A program made the translations under genes and the position numbers. The notes under the pieces are model-generated. The model was not told the DNA's origin, did no database searches, and was given only the letters and a program-made list of their open reading frames with translations. From Kiritimatiellia bacterium (GTDB taxonomy: Bacteria > Verrucomicrobiota > Kiritimatiellia > RFP12 > UBA1067), in assembly GCA_017459225.1 (NCBI GenBank), contig JAFUDL010000420.1:1-6156 (forward strand): a stretch of 6,156 nt of DNA, in the 5' to 3' direction. Positions 1 through 5,172 of the stretch are shown here, one piece after another. The first letter of the stretch is position 1; each line of letters starts with the position of its first letter.

Positions 1-2
1 TC

Positions 3-356
3 ACATCGGCTCAGGAGCGCGAGGCGCTGCGGCGGACACTTGCCAAAAAGAGGCCGCTGATCGCGGTGTTTCCCGCAGGCATCCCAGGGGCTGGCGAGCT
101 TGATCCCCGCCTGGCCGCGGCGATTCGCGAAGGATGGGCGCTCGCGGTCTCGCCGCAGGCACCAGGTTCGCGGCTCAACAAGAAGATTGCCACATGGTGC
201 AACGAGTTTCTTTTGAAAAACGCCGAAGAGATATGGGTAGGCGATCTTTCGCCGAACGGCATGCTTACCCAGATGCAGGCGGGGTTGGGCCGGCTAAAGC
301 CGCCCGCTCCGATGAAGGCGGGCTTGGAGGACCGTGCAGGAAGGAGCATGAAATGA
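3..356 (+). CDS. 3' end of a possible DprA/SLOG-like protein (5' partial)
   Basis: The reading frame is open from the left edge of the window to a TGA at 354-356, so only the last 117 residues of a longer protein are seen. A GTG at 66 is in frame, but the frame continues upstream with protein-like sequence, so I treat the gene as entering from the left. The visible part has a hydrophobic strand (PLIAVFPAGI), a helix, a second strand (GWALAVSPQAPGSRL), a helix with WCNEFLL, a strand (AEEIWVGD) and a loop (NGMLTQMQ). This order resembles the Rossmann-like nucleotide/DNA-binding fold of DprA/SLOG proteins, where a strand is followed by a 'PPG' loop, an RN-containing helix and a G-T loop. The match is by pattern only and the key residues are imperfect. 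Its stop overlaps the hsdR remnant start (ATGA), so the two were probably co-translated within a type I restriction-modification locus. It could instead be an unrelated accessory protein of that locus. Confidence 0.5.
   Translation, partial: TSAQEREALRRTLAKKRPLIAVFPAGIPGAGELDPRLAAAIREGWALAVSPQAPGSRLNKKIATWCNEFLLKNAEEIWVGDLSPNGMLTQMQAGLGRLKPPAPMKAGLEDRAGRSMK
339..346 (+). promoter_or_regulatory. Ribosome binding site deciding the hsdR-remnant start
   Basis: GGAAGGAG lies 6 nt before the ATG at 353, inside the end of the upstream gene. Together with the ATGA stop/start overlap it supports 353 as the authentic start, rather than the earlier in-frame ATG at 134. It also implies that the original N-terminus of HsdR is preserved although most of the N-terminal domain is gone. 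Confidence 0.75.
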
Positions 357-926
357 GCAGCATTGCCAGTGAAGCCGGGCATTTTCAGGGTTCGGGAAAG
401 TCGCTGCTGATGGTGTTTGCGGCGCAGAAGATGCGCATGATGGCCGCCCTGCGCCAGCCGACGGTCATCATCGTCAACGACCGCATCGACCTCACGACCC
501 AGATCTCGTCGACGTTCACGATGGCCGACGTGCCAAATCTCGTGTCGGCGGACTCGTGCGCGGAGCTCATCCGATTGCTGAAGGCCGACACGCGCATGAT
601 CATCCTCACGACGATCTTCAAGTTCCAGGACGTGACGGAGCGGTTGAACGACCGGGACAACATCATCGTGCTCGTCGACGAAGCGCACCGCACGCAGGAA
701 GGCAACCTGGGCGCGCAGATGCGTCTGGCGCTTCCGAATGCGTTTTTCTTCGGCCTTACGGGGACGCCGATCAACAAGCTCGACCACAACACGTTCCGCA
801 CGTTCGGCGCGGTGGAGGACCGCAGCGGCTACATGAGCCGGTATTCGTTCGCGGACTCCGTGCGCGACAGGGCTATGCTGCCGCTCCACTTCGAGCCGGT
901 ACTCAAAAGATGGCGAGGTGGTGTGT

Positions 927-952
927 TTGAATGGGCGGAATTGTGGCATTAT
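927..952 (+). promoter_or_regulatory. Candidate promoter upstream of the ADP-ribosylglycohydrolase
   Basis: TGTGGCATTAT at 942-952 resembles the extended -10 elements in front of the two exported-protein genes of this window (TATGG followed by TATCAT or GATAAT). A weak -35-like TTGAAT sits at 927-932, 14 bp from CATTAT or 16 bp from the overlapping TTATAT. It lies just past the point where HsdR similarity ends. Transcription from here would give a leader of about 155 nt before the ATG at 1116, unlike the leaderless arrangement of the other two. Based on motif similarity alone. Confidence 0.3.
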
Positions 953-992
953 ATCCGTCGCTGGGAGAACGGGAAAAATACAAAGTTTTCTC

Positions 993-1010
993 TTGCGGTC
1001 AAATCCGCAA
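993..1010 (+). repeat. Perfect 6-bp inverted repeat with 6-nt loop
   Basis: TTGCGG (993-998) and CCGCAA (1005-1010) are exact reverse complements around TCAAAT. The repeat lies at the end of the hsdR-remnant ORF, 3 nt before its TGA, in the AT-richer stretch ahead of the ADP-ribosylglycohydrolase gene. No T-run follows on either strand, so a typical intrinsic terminator is unlikely. It could be an operator or a hairpin in the leader of the next gene. Confidence 0.45.
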
Positions 1011-1115
1011 TATGATAAACTGATAATCGTCCGCCATGGAAAAGGATTTCTAGGCGCAGGTAGGGCAGAATCTTTTGTGGACAAAGTCATATTGCTAAAA
1101 AGAAAAACTGAAAGG

Positions 1116-2423
1116 ATGAATGCAGTGAAAAAAGAAGTCGTAAAAGAGAGAATGTCGGTGGAAGCCGTTCGCGCTCTCGATGTTTCGAAGGTGATGGCGA
1201 TAGCCTATGCCGAGGTTGGCGCGCAGGGGGATCCCGGTTCCGTGCAGGTGATTTCAGATCTCCCTGACAAGGTCTTGGTGATTTCCGGGAACTTCGGATT
1301 TGAGGCATCCGGAACCCGCTTCCCAGGGGATGTCGGCCTTGATGAGCTTGAGCGGGGCTTCCCGTTCTTGACGAGCTTCCGCGGAACGTCCGTGGAGACG
1401 ACTCAAAGGGGCAATTTCGCGGTCGACGCTGAATGGCTCCATGCGGATGCGACGTTTGGCAACCACTTCTTCATCCGTTTCCCTCTCGTGGAAGGTTTTG
1501 TGAGGCGGCTTGGCAATCGCCGTATCGTAGAGGCCGGCGTAGAGGCTGTTGCGAATATGCTGAACGAGGGGGAGGGAATGCGCCGGAAAGCGGAGAAAGG
1601 AATGATCGGCGCGATAGTCGGAGACGTCGTGGGCTCGCGCTTTGAGTGGCACAACCGCAAGAGCAAGAAGTTCACCTTCCTGAAGGGGAAGGAAGAGTCG
1701 AGCCGCCCGTGCCATTTCACGGACGACACCGCGATGACGCTCGCTGTGGCCGACGCGATCATGAAGTGGCGCGCCGGGAGCGATGTGTCGCACGAAGCGC
1801 TCTCCGCCCAGGCGGTGAAGAGCATGCAGGATTTCGGCCGGCGCTATCCACATGTGGGATATGGCGGAAGCTTCTTTCGCTGGCTTAGCGATGACGATCC
1901 CCAGCCCTACAACAGCTGGGGAAACGGCTCGGCGATGCGCGTAAGCGCGTGCGGCTGGGCCGGGCAGACGCTCGACGAGGTGAAGGCGATCTCGCGCGCC
2001 GTCACCGAGGTGACGCACAGCCACCCCGAGGGAATCAAGGGCGCAGAGGCGACGGCCGTCGCGACGTTCCTCGCGCGCACCGGCAAGTCGATGGAGGAGA
2101 TTCGCGCCGTCATCGTGCGCGACTACTATCCGCTCGACTTCTCGCTCGACGAGATCCGTCCGACTTATGAATTCGACGTCTCGTGCCAGGGCTCCGTGCC
2201 GCAGGCGCTCGAGGCGTTCTTCGAGTCGACCTCGTTCGAGGATGCAATCCGCAACGCAATCTCCATCGGCGGCGACTCCGACACCATTGGCGCCATCTGC
2301 GGCGCCGTTGCGGGTGCGTACTACGGCGTGCCTTCCGACATCCGCGCCAAGACCGAGACGTTCCTGCCGCCCGATCTTCTCGAAACTCTCCATGCGTTCG
2401 ATAGCACGATAGGCGCCAGGTAA
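1116..2423 (+). CDS. ADP-ribosylglycohydrolase with an unrecognised N-terminal domain
   Basis: The family (DraG/ARH type, ADP_ribosyl_GH) hydrolyses ADP-ribose bonds on proteins or small molecules using a dinuclear Mg2+ centre, in the cytoplasm. From the ATG at 1602 to the stop, 273 residues form a complete, normal-length family member. It contains the GDVVG entry loop, metal-binding FTDDT (DDT at 1722-1730), SWGNGSAMR, THSHPEG, and a C-terminal GGDSDTIGAI...GAYYG motif with the second metal-binding aspartates. All catalytic motifs are intact, so activity is likely. In front, in the same open frame, are about 160 residues (core VMAIAYAEVGAQGDPGSVQV, then LLVISGNFG-like strands, TFGNHFFIRFPLVEGFV and a final helix) that I cannot assign. 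Their codon use is less GC-rich than the hydrolase part. The exact start is unsure. ATG 1116 has AAAGG directly against it, GTG 1125 is better spaced from AAAGGA, and ATG 1152 follows AAAGAGAG. I list the longest plausible form (435 aa). There is no signal peptide. The substrate is unknown. Confidence 0.85.
   Translation: MNAVKKEVVKERMSVEAVRALDVSKVMAIAYAEVGAQGDPGSVQVISDLPDKVLVISGNFGFEASGTRFPGDVGLDELERGFPFLTSFRGTSVETTQRGNFAVDAEWLHADATFGNHFFIRFPLVEGFVRRLGNRRIVEAGVEAVANMLNEGEGMRRKAEKGMIGAIVGDVVGSRFEWHNRKSKKFTFLKGKEESSRPCHFTDDTAMTLAVADAIMKWRAGSDVSHEALSAQAVKSMQDFGRRYPHVGYGGSFFRWLSDDDPQPYNSWGNGSAMRVSACGWAGQTLDEVKAISRAVTEVTHSHPEGIKGAEATAVATFLARTGKSMEEIRAVIVRDYYPLDFSLDEIRPTYEFDVSCQGSVPQALEAFFESTSFEDAIRNAISIGGDSDTIGAICGAVAGAYYGVPSDIRAKTETFLPPDLLETLHAFDSTIGAR
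1568..1604 (+). promoter_or_regulatory. Internal ribosome binding sites and starts before the hydrolase domain
   Basis: GGGGGAGGG at 1568-1576 precedes an in-frame ATG at 1578, and GGAG at 1592-1595 lies 6 nt before an in-frame ATG at 1602. The second ATG opens exactly at the canonical beginning of the ADP-ribosylglycohydrolase fold (MIGAIVGDVVG). Translation could therefore start inside the gene and make the stand-alone 273-aa enzyme as well as the long form. Purine-rich sequence coding for Glu/Gly/Arg could mimic such sites by chance. Confidence 0.4.
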
Positions 2424-2454
2424 AGTCCGAAATAATCTGCGACTTGCAAAACTG

Positions 2455-2483
2455 TTGCGGCGGATAGGAGAATATGGTATCAT
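2455..2483 (+). promoter_or_regulatory. Promoter giving a probably leaderless mRNA for the SUMF1-domain gene
   Basis: TTGCGG (2455-2460), a 17-bp spacer and TATCAT (2478-2483), with the TGG of an extended -10 immediately before the last box, make a convincing sigma-70-type promoter. The ATG at 2491 begins only 7 nt after the -10 box, about where transcription should start, and there is no Shine-Dalgarno sequence between. This predicts a leaderless or nearly leaderless transcript. Confidence 0.65.
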
Positions 2484-2490
2484 TCGAGGC

Positions 2491-4329
2491 ATGAGAACAA
2501 CCGCACTCGCTATCATCCTCATGATGCTGGGCTGCGCTTCCACCGCCTTCGCCGCCGAACCGCATACGGCGAAAGTGGTTGCGGCGACGGCAGTGGAGCG
2601 TGTGCCTTGGGACGGCTTTGTGGATGTTGACGTGACGGTGTACATTCCCGTATCAGGCACCACTGCCGCAATCTCGCTTTCCGCCACTGACGGCGCACGC
2701 TCCTTCGAGGCGGCGACTCTCGAGGGCGAAACCGTTGCAACGACATCCGGCGTCTACCGCGTTAGCTGGAACGTGGCCGCTGACTATCCAGACCTCTACG
2801 CGCCTTCGTTCGTCGTCTCGGCGTCCGCCACAGCCACAGGCTTTGTGCCGGATGCCTACAGCGGCAGCTACATGGTGATTGACCTCTCGGGGGGAGCGGG
2901 CGCTGCGGCGTATCCTGTGACGTATCTAACCGACATCCCCGAAGACGGCTGGGGCGAAGAGCACCGCACGTCCAAGCTTGTCCTGCGCAAGATTCCAAAA
3001 GGCTCGTTCACCATGGGCGTGCGCAGCACGGACTGGCCGAACGCGCAGGACCAGAACCTGCACGAAGTGTCCTTTACTAACGCCATGTGGGCGGGTGTCT
3101 TTGAAGTCACTCAACGGCAGTGGGAGCTCGTGAAGGGCAGCAATCCTAGCCAATTCACCAGAGCTGAGTTCTACATGTCGCGTCCAGTCGAGCGCGTGAA
3201 CTACAACGCAATCCGCGGCGCTGCTCTCGGCGCGCATTGGCCGTCCGATGCGTCTGTGGACGCTGATTCGTTCATCGGCCTTCTGCGCGCGAAGTCAGGT
3301 CTAGAGAGCCTCGACCTGCCTACCGAAGCCCAGTGGGAGTACGCCTGCCGCGCCGGAACCGAAACAGCTCTCAACAATGGCTTCAACCTCACGAACAACT
3401 ACAGCGACGCCTCGCTCGATCTAGTGGCGCGCTACGGCGTTGCTCAAGGAAACGCAACATCAGACCTCTCTAAGGGCACTACGCTAGTTGGAACGCTTGC
3501 GCCGAACGCATGGGGGCTCTACGACATGCACGGCAACGTTTGGGAATGGTGCCTCGACTGGTACGAGAATTCTCCGGGTCTTGGCATGGAGACGGTGATA
3601 GACCCTCGCGGACCTGCCGCCGGAGGTTACAGGGTGTTGCGCGGAGGCGGTTGGATGAGTGGCTTGAAAAACTCGGGAAAGTCGACGCACGAGTGCGCAA
3701 GCGGCTACCGTGAAAAGGCGGGCGCGAGCGTCAGCAGCGGCAGCACGTATTACGGGCTGCGCGTGTTCGGCAGGGTGCCTGATGCGCCGGAGTGGGAGGG
3801 CGCTGTCGAGGGTTCGGGCGAGGCGGCGCCGATAAAGTACGACGGGCGGATAATCGTTACACTCGCGGAGGCAGTGGACGCGCCGGCTCTTGAGTTTGCG
3901 ACAGGCGGCGACAACGACGCAGAGTGGTCGGCCACGAACGACGTGAAGAACATAGGCACGCATTCGGCGTGCAGCGGCTCGCCAGGCACGGCGCCGCGCA
4001 ACAAAACTGTCTCGACGTGGATGGAGACGACCGTGAAGGGGTCCGGCTCGTTCGCATTCTGGTGGAAGGTGTCGTGCGAGAAGGACGACGAAGGCGCGGC
4101 GGAGTTCGACCGGCTGATGTTCTTCACTAATGGCGTGGAGGTGGCGCGCATAGACGGCGAGACGCCATGGGCGCGCGTGACGGTGGAGTTCGGCGGGAAG
4201 GGTCCGCATACGGCGCGCTGGGAGTTCATGAAAGACGACTATGAACCGCCTGTCGTCACGTTCGCAGACTGCGGCTGGGTGGACGACGTGGCGTGGGCGC
4301 CGCGCGGACTCGTGTTCGTGGTGCGATAG
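2491..4329 (+). CDS. Exported SUMF1/FGE-fold domain protein with Ig-like and C-terminal beta modules
   Basis: The start at ATG 2491 gives a clear signal peptide (MRTTALAIILMMLGCASTAFA, cleavage probably before AEP), so the 612-aa protein is exported. Residues about 25-145 look like a beta-sandwich domain (VDVDVTVYIP ... VIDLSGG). Residues about 162-428 are a SUMF1/formylglycine-generating-enzyme-type domain: KIPKGSFTMG (near 168), FEVTQRQWELV (near 204), LPTEAQWEYACRAGTE (276), GLYDMHGNVWEWCLDWY (342), RVLRGGGW (381) and YGLRVFGR (421). True formylglycine enzymes use two cysteines near the C-terminal end. Here one possible equivalent is present (Cys402, HECASGYR), but the position five residues earlier is Lys, so sulfatase-activating chemistry is doubtful. 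The fold also serves in non-enzymatic binding proteins. Residues about 466-612 form a beta-rich module (STWMETTVKGSGSFAFWWKV ... CGWVDDVAWAP) of a type I associate with exported proteins of Verrucomicrobiota relatives. Codon use turns visibly more GC3-rich near 3780, hinting at module shuffling. Function is unknown; likely surface or periplasmic. Confidence 0.85.
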   Translation: MRTTALAIILMMLGCASTAFAAEPHTAKVVAATAVERVPWDGFVDVDVTVYIPVSGTTAAISLSATDGARSFEAATLEGETVATTSGVYRVSWNVAADYPDLYAPSFVVSASATATGFVPDAYSGSYMVIDLSGGAGAAAYPVTYLTDIPEDGWGEEHRTSKLVLRKIPKGSFTMGVRSTDWPNAQDQNLHEVSFTNAMWAGVFEVTQRQWELVKGSNPSQFTRAEFYMSRPVERVNYNAIRGAALGAHWPSDASVDADSFIGLLRAKSGLESLDLPTEAQWEYACRAGTETALNNGFNLTNNYSDASLDLVARYGVAQGNATSDLSKGTTLVGTLAPNAWGLYDMHGNVWEWCLDWYENSPGLGMETVIDPRGPAAGGYRVLRGGGWMSGLKNSGKSTHECASGYREKAGASVSSGSTYYGLRVFGRVPDAPEWEGAVEGSGEAAPIKYDGRIIVTLAEAVDAPALEFATGGDNDAEWSATNDVKNIGTHSACSGSPGTAPRNKTVSTWMETTVKGSGSFAFWWKVSCEKDDEGAAEFDRLMFFTNGVEVARIDGETPWARVTVEFGGKGPHTARWEFMKDDYEPPVVTFADCGWVDDVAWAPRGLVFVVR

Positions 4330-4334
4330 CGCGC

Positions 4335-4340
4335 GGAGGG
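4335..4340 (+). promoter_or_regulatory. Ribosome binding site deciding the glycosyltransferase start
   Basis: GGAGGG begins six bases after the previous stop codon and ends 6 nt before GTG 4347. It selects this GTG over the earlier in-frame GTG at 4293, which would overlap the upstream gene by 37 bp and has no such site. The strong site contrasts with the two genes here that seem to be leaderless. Confidence 0.8.
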
Positions 4341-4346
4341 CGTAAG

Positions 4347-5087
4347 GTGAGCAAGGTCTGCTGCATATCGGTGGTGCGCGACTTCGCGATGTACGAGAAG
4401 TGCGTGAGGGGAAACCAGTTCCTCGCGGGGTGCGAGCTGTGCGCGATCGACAACCGCGAGAGGAATGACGGTGTGCCGGCGTGCTACAACCGCTTCCTCG
4501 ATTCGCGCGCAGCAGATGAAGACGCGTGGTACGTGTTCTGCCACGAGGACTTCCAGATGATGGAGGCGCTTGCGCCGCGCCTTGAGAAGCTTGACAAGGG
4601 GGCGCTGTGGGGTCCGATAGGCGCCGTCACGCGAGTGCGATTCGGCTTGTACCACCAGTGGCGGCTCGTGGGGAGCGTGGAGGAGTGCCGCAAGGACGGC
4701 ACGGGCCTCAGGCGCGTGGGCGAGGCGGCGGAAGAGGGCGCCGTGGTGGAGACGTTTGACTGCCAGTGTGTCATCGCGCATTCCTCGCTTGTGCGGCGCC
4801 ATGCGCTGCGGTTCGACGAGGCGCTCACGTTCGATCTCTACGCCGAGGAGTTCTGCATGGCGGCGAAGGAGAAGGCGGAAATCGCGTCGCGCGTGCTGCC
4901 GCTTGCGGCGCGGCATAGGAGCGGAGGGAGCGTGCAGGAACGCTACTACGCGCAGGAGGCGCATGTGAACAAGAAGTATCCGAAGTCATGCTACACAGGA
5001 ACGTCGTCCCTCGTGCTGGGCGGCAGGCCGCCGTTCTTCCGCCGCGTGACGGTGGCGCTCAAGCGGTTGCTGCGTAGTGTCAATTAG
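4347..5087 (+). CDS. Glycosyltransferase, family 2-like (PF13712-type)
   Basis: The GTG start is fixed by GGAGGG upstream and yields 246 aa beginning MSKVCCISVVRDF. The layout matches the small GT-A 'glycosyltransferase like' family (Glyco_tranf_2_5). There is an N-terminal strand and helix (VCCISVVRDF...YEKCVRGNQ), ACYNRFLD, then a strand ending in HED at residues 66-68 (YVFCHEDFQMM), which takes the place of the DxD/HxD nucleotide-sugar site. A WGPIGAV strand follows, then DCQCVIAHSSLVR near residue 138, FDEALTFDLYAEEFCMAAKEKA near 157-177, and a late HRSGGS. Such enzymes move a sugar from a nucleotide donor onto a glycan, lipid or protein acceptor; donor and acceptor cannot be told. There is no signal peptide or obvious membrane span, and the basic C-terminus (RRVTVALKRLLRSVN) may touch the membrane. 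It follows the SUMF1-domain gene by 17 nt with no promoter, so the two are probably co-transcribed, perhaps linking it to decoration of the cell surface or of the exported product (inference). Confidence 0.75.
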   Translation: MSKVCCISVVRDFAMYEKCVRGNQFLAGCELCAIDNRERNDGVPACYNRFLDSRAADEDAWYVFCHEDFQMMEALAPRLEKLDKGALWGPIGAVTRVRFGLYHQWRLVGSVEECRKDGTGLRRVGEAAEEGAVVETFDCQCVIAHSSLVRRHALRFDEALTFDLYAEEFCMAAKEKAEIASRVLPLAARHRSGGSVQERYYAQEAHVNKKYPKSCYTGTSSLVLGGRPPFFRRVTVALKRLLRSVN

Positions 5088-5094
5088 GCGCTGA

Positions 5095-5113
5095 TGCGCT
5101 CTTGCGCAAATTT
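5095..5113 (+). terminator. Weak hairpin after the glycosyltransferase gene
   Basis: TGCGC (5095-5099) and GCGCA (5104-5108) form a 5-bp GC-rich stem around TCTT, followed by AATTT. It lies 8 nt after the stop codon, in the only gap between the operon and the next promoter, where a terminator is expected. The stem is short and there is no real T-run, so it may be incidental. Confidence 0.25.
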
Positions 5114-5140
5114 CACGGAAAAAGTCCGCGGCTTTTCACG
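5111..5140 (+). repeat. Short direct repeat TTTCACG x2 upstream of the GH99-like gene
   Basis: TTTCACG occurs at 5111-5117 and again at 5134-5140, 23 bp apart. Between and overlapping them, AAAAG (5120-5124) and CTTTT (5132-5136) could pair around TCCGCGG. The pair sits just upstream of the extended -10 element, a fitting place for an activator or repressor site. Seven bases is short enough to occur by chance. Confidence 0.25.
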
Positions 5141-5155
5141 AAGCGGCAGCGCGGA

Positions 5156-5166
5156 TATGGGATAAT
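5156..5166 (+). promoter_or_regulatory. Extended -10 promoter giving a probably leaderless mRNA for the GH99-like gene
   Basis: TATGGGATAAT is an extended -10 element (TG, one base, GATAAT) and nearly matches TATGGTATCAT before the SUMF1-domain gene. The ATG at 5173 starts 6 nt after it, with no Shine-Dalgarno sequence between (only ACCATC). Transcription would begin at or next to the A of ATG. I see no good -35 hexamer at 16-18 bp, so the extended element may carry most of the recognition. Confidence 0.6.
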
Positions 5167-5172
5167 ACCATC

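Larger units (their letters stand above)
353..1015 (+). pseudogene. hsdR: Remnant of type I restriction enzyme HsdR: first helicase lobe only
   Basis: HsdR is the DNA-translocating and cleaving subunit of type I restriction enzymes and is usually around 1000 residues long. This ORF codes for 220. Residues 10-17 carry the Walker A motif (HFQGSGKS), residues around 109-112 the DEAH motif II (VDEAHRTQEG), and residues 136-139 motif III (TGTP, within FFGLTGTPINK). The match to HsdR runs to about residue 184 (LPLHFEPVL, near base 904). A 36-residue tail, unlike HsdR, then leads to TGA at 1013. Missing are the N-terminal PD-(D/E)xK nuclease that normally precedes Walker A, the second RecA lobe with motifs IV-VI, and the C-terminal region that contacts the methylase. 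The first eight residues (MSSIASEA) look like a native HsdR start joined directly to the segment before Walker A, as from an in-frame internal deletion. It cannot restrict DNA alone. I infer a pseudogene; a retained ATPase-lobe protein is possible. An assembly chimera cannot be excluded. Confidence 0.8.

Noticed and set aside
11..1090. Minus-strand open frame of 359 codons
   Set aside because: It covers the hsdR remnant in antisense. The translation is rich in Arg/His/Val without domain motifs, whereas the + strand shows Walker A, DEAH and TGTP.
918..1115. N-terminal extension of the ADP-ribosylglycohydrolase frame back to GTG 918
   Set aside because: The region is AT-richer, overlaps the hsdR-remnant tail, contains the inverted repeat and a promoter-like motif, and its translation shows no domain character. 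No ribosome binding site precedes 918.
2422..2429. AAAGTCCG shared with 5121-5128, upstream of both leaderless genes
   Set aside because: Eight bases at different distances from the two start codons (69 and 52 bp) is weak evidence for a common regulatory site and could be chance.
2505..2535. Possible lipoprotein signal (MLGC) in the SUMF1-domain protein
   Set aside because: The residues before Cys (M-L-G) are a poor lipobox, and a good signal peptidase I site (AFA before AEP) follows, so ordinary secretion is more likely.
1254..2687. Long open frame on the minus strand (477 codons)
   Set aside because: It is the complement of the ADP-ribosylglycohydrolase gene, whose motifs are unmistakable on the + strand. 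The minus frame is Arg/Ala/His-rich low-quality sequence typical of GC-rich shadow frames.
3484..4209. Minus-strand open frame of 241 codons opposite the SUMF1-domain gene
   Set aside because: Arg-rich shadow of a GC-rich coding region, with no motif or ribosome binding site.
4239..4964. Minus-strand open frame of 241 codons opposite the glycosyltransferase
   Set aside because: Shadow frame; the + strand gene has a strong ribosome binding site and recognisable family layout.
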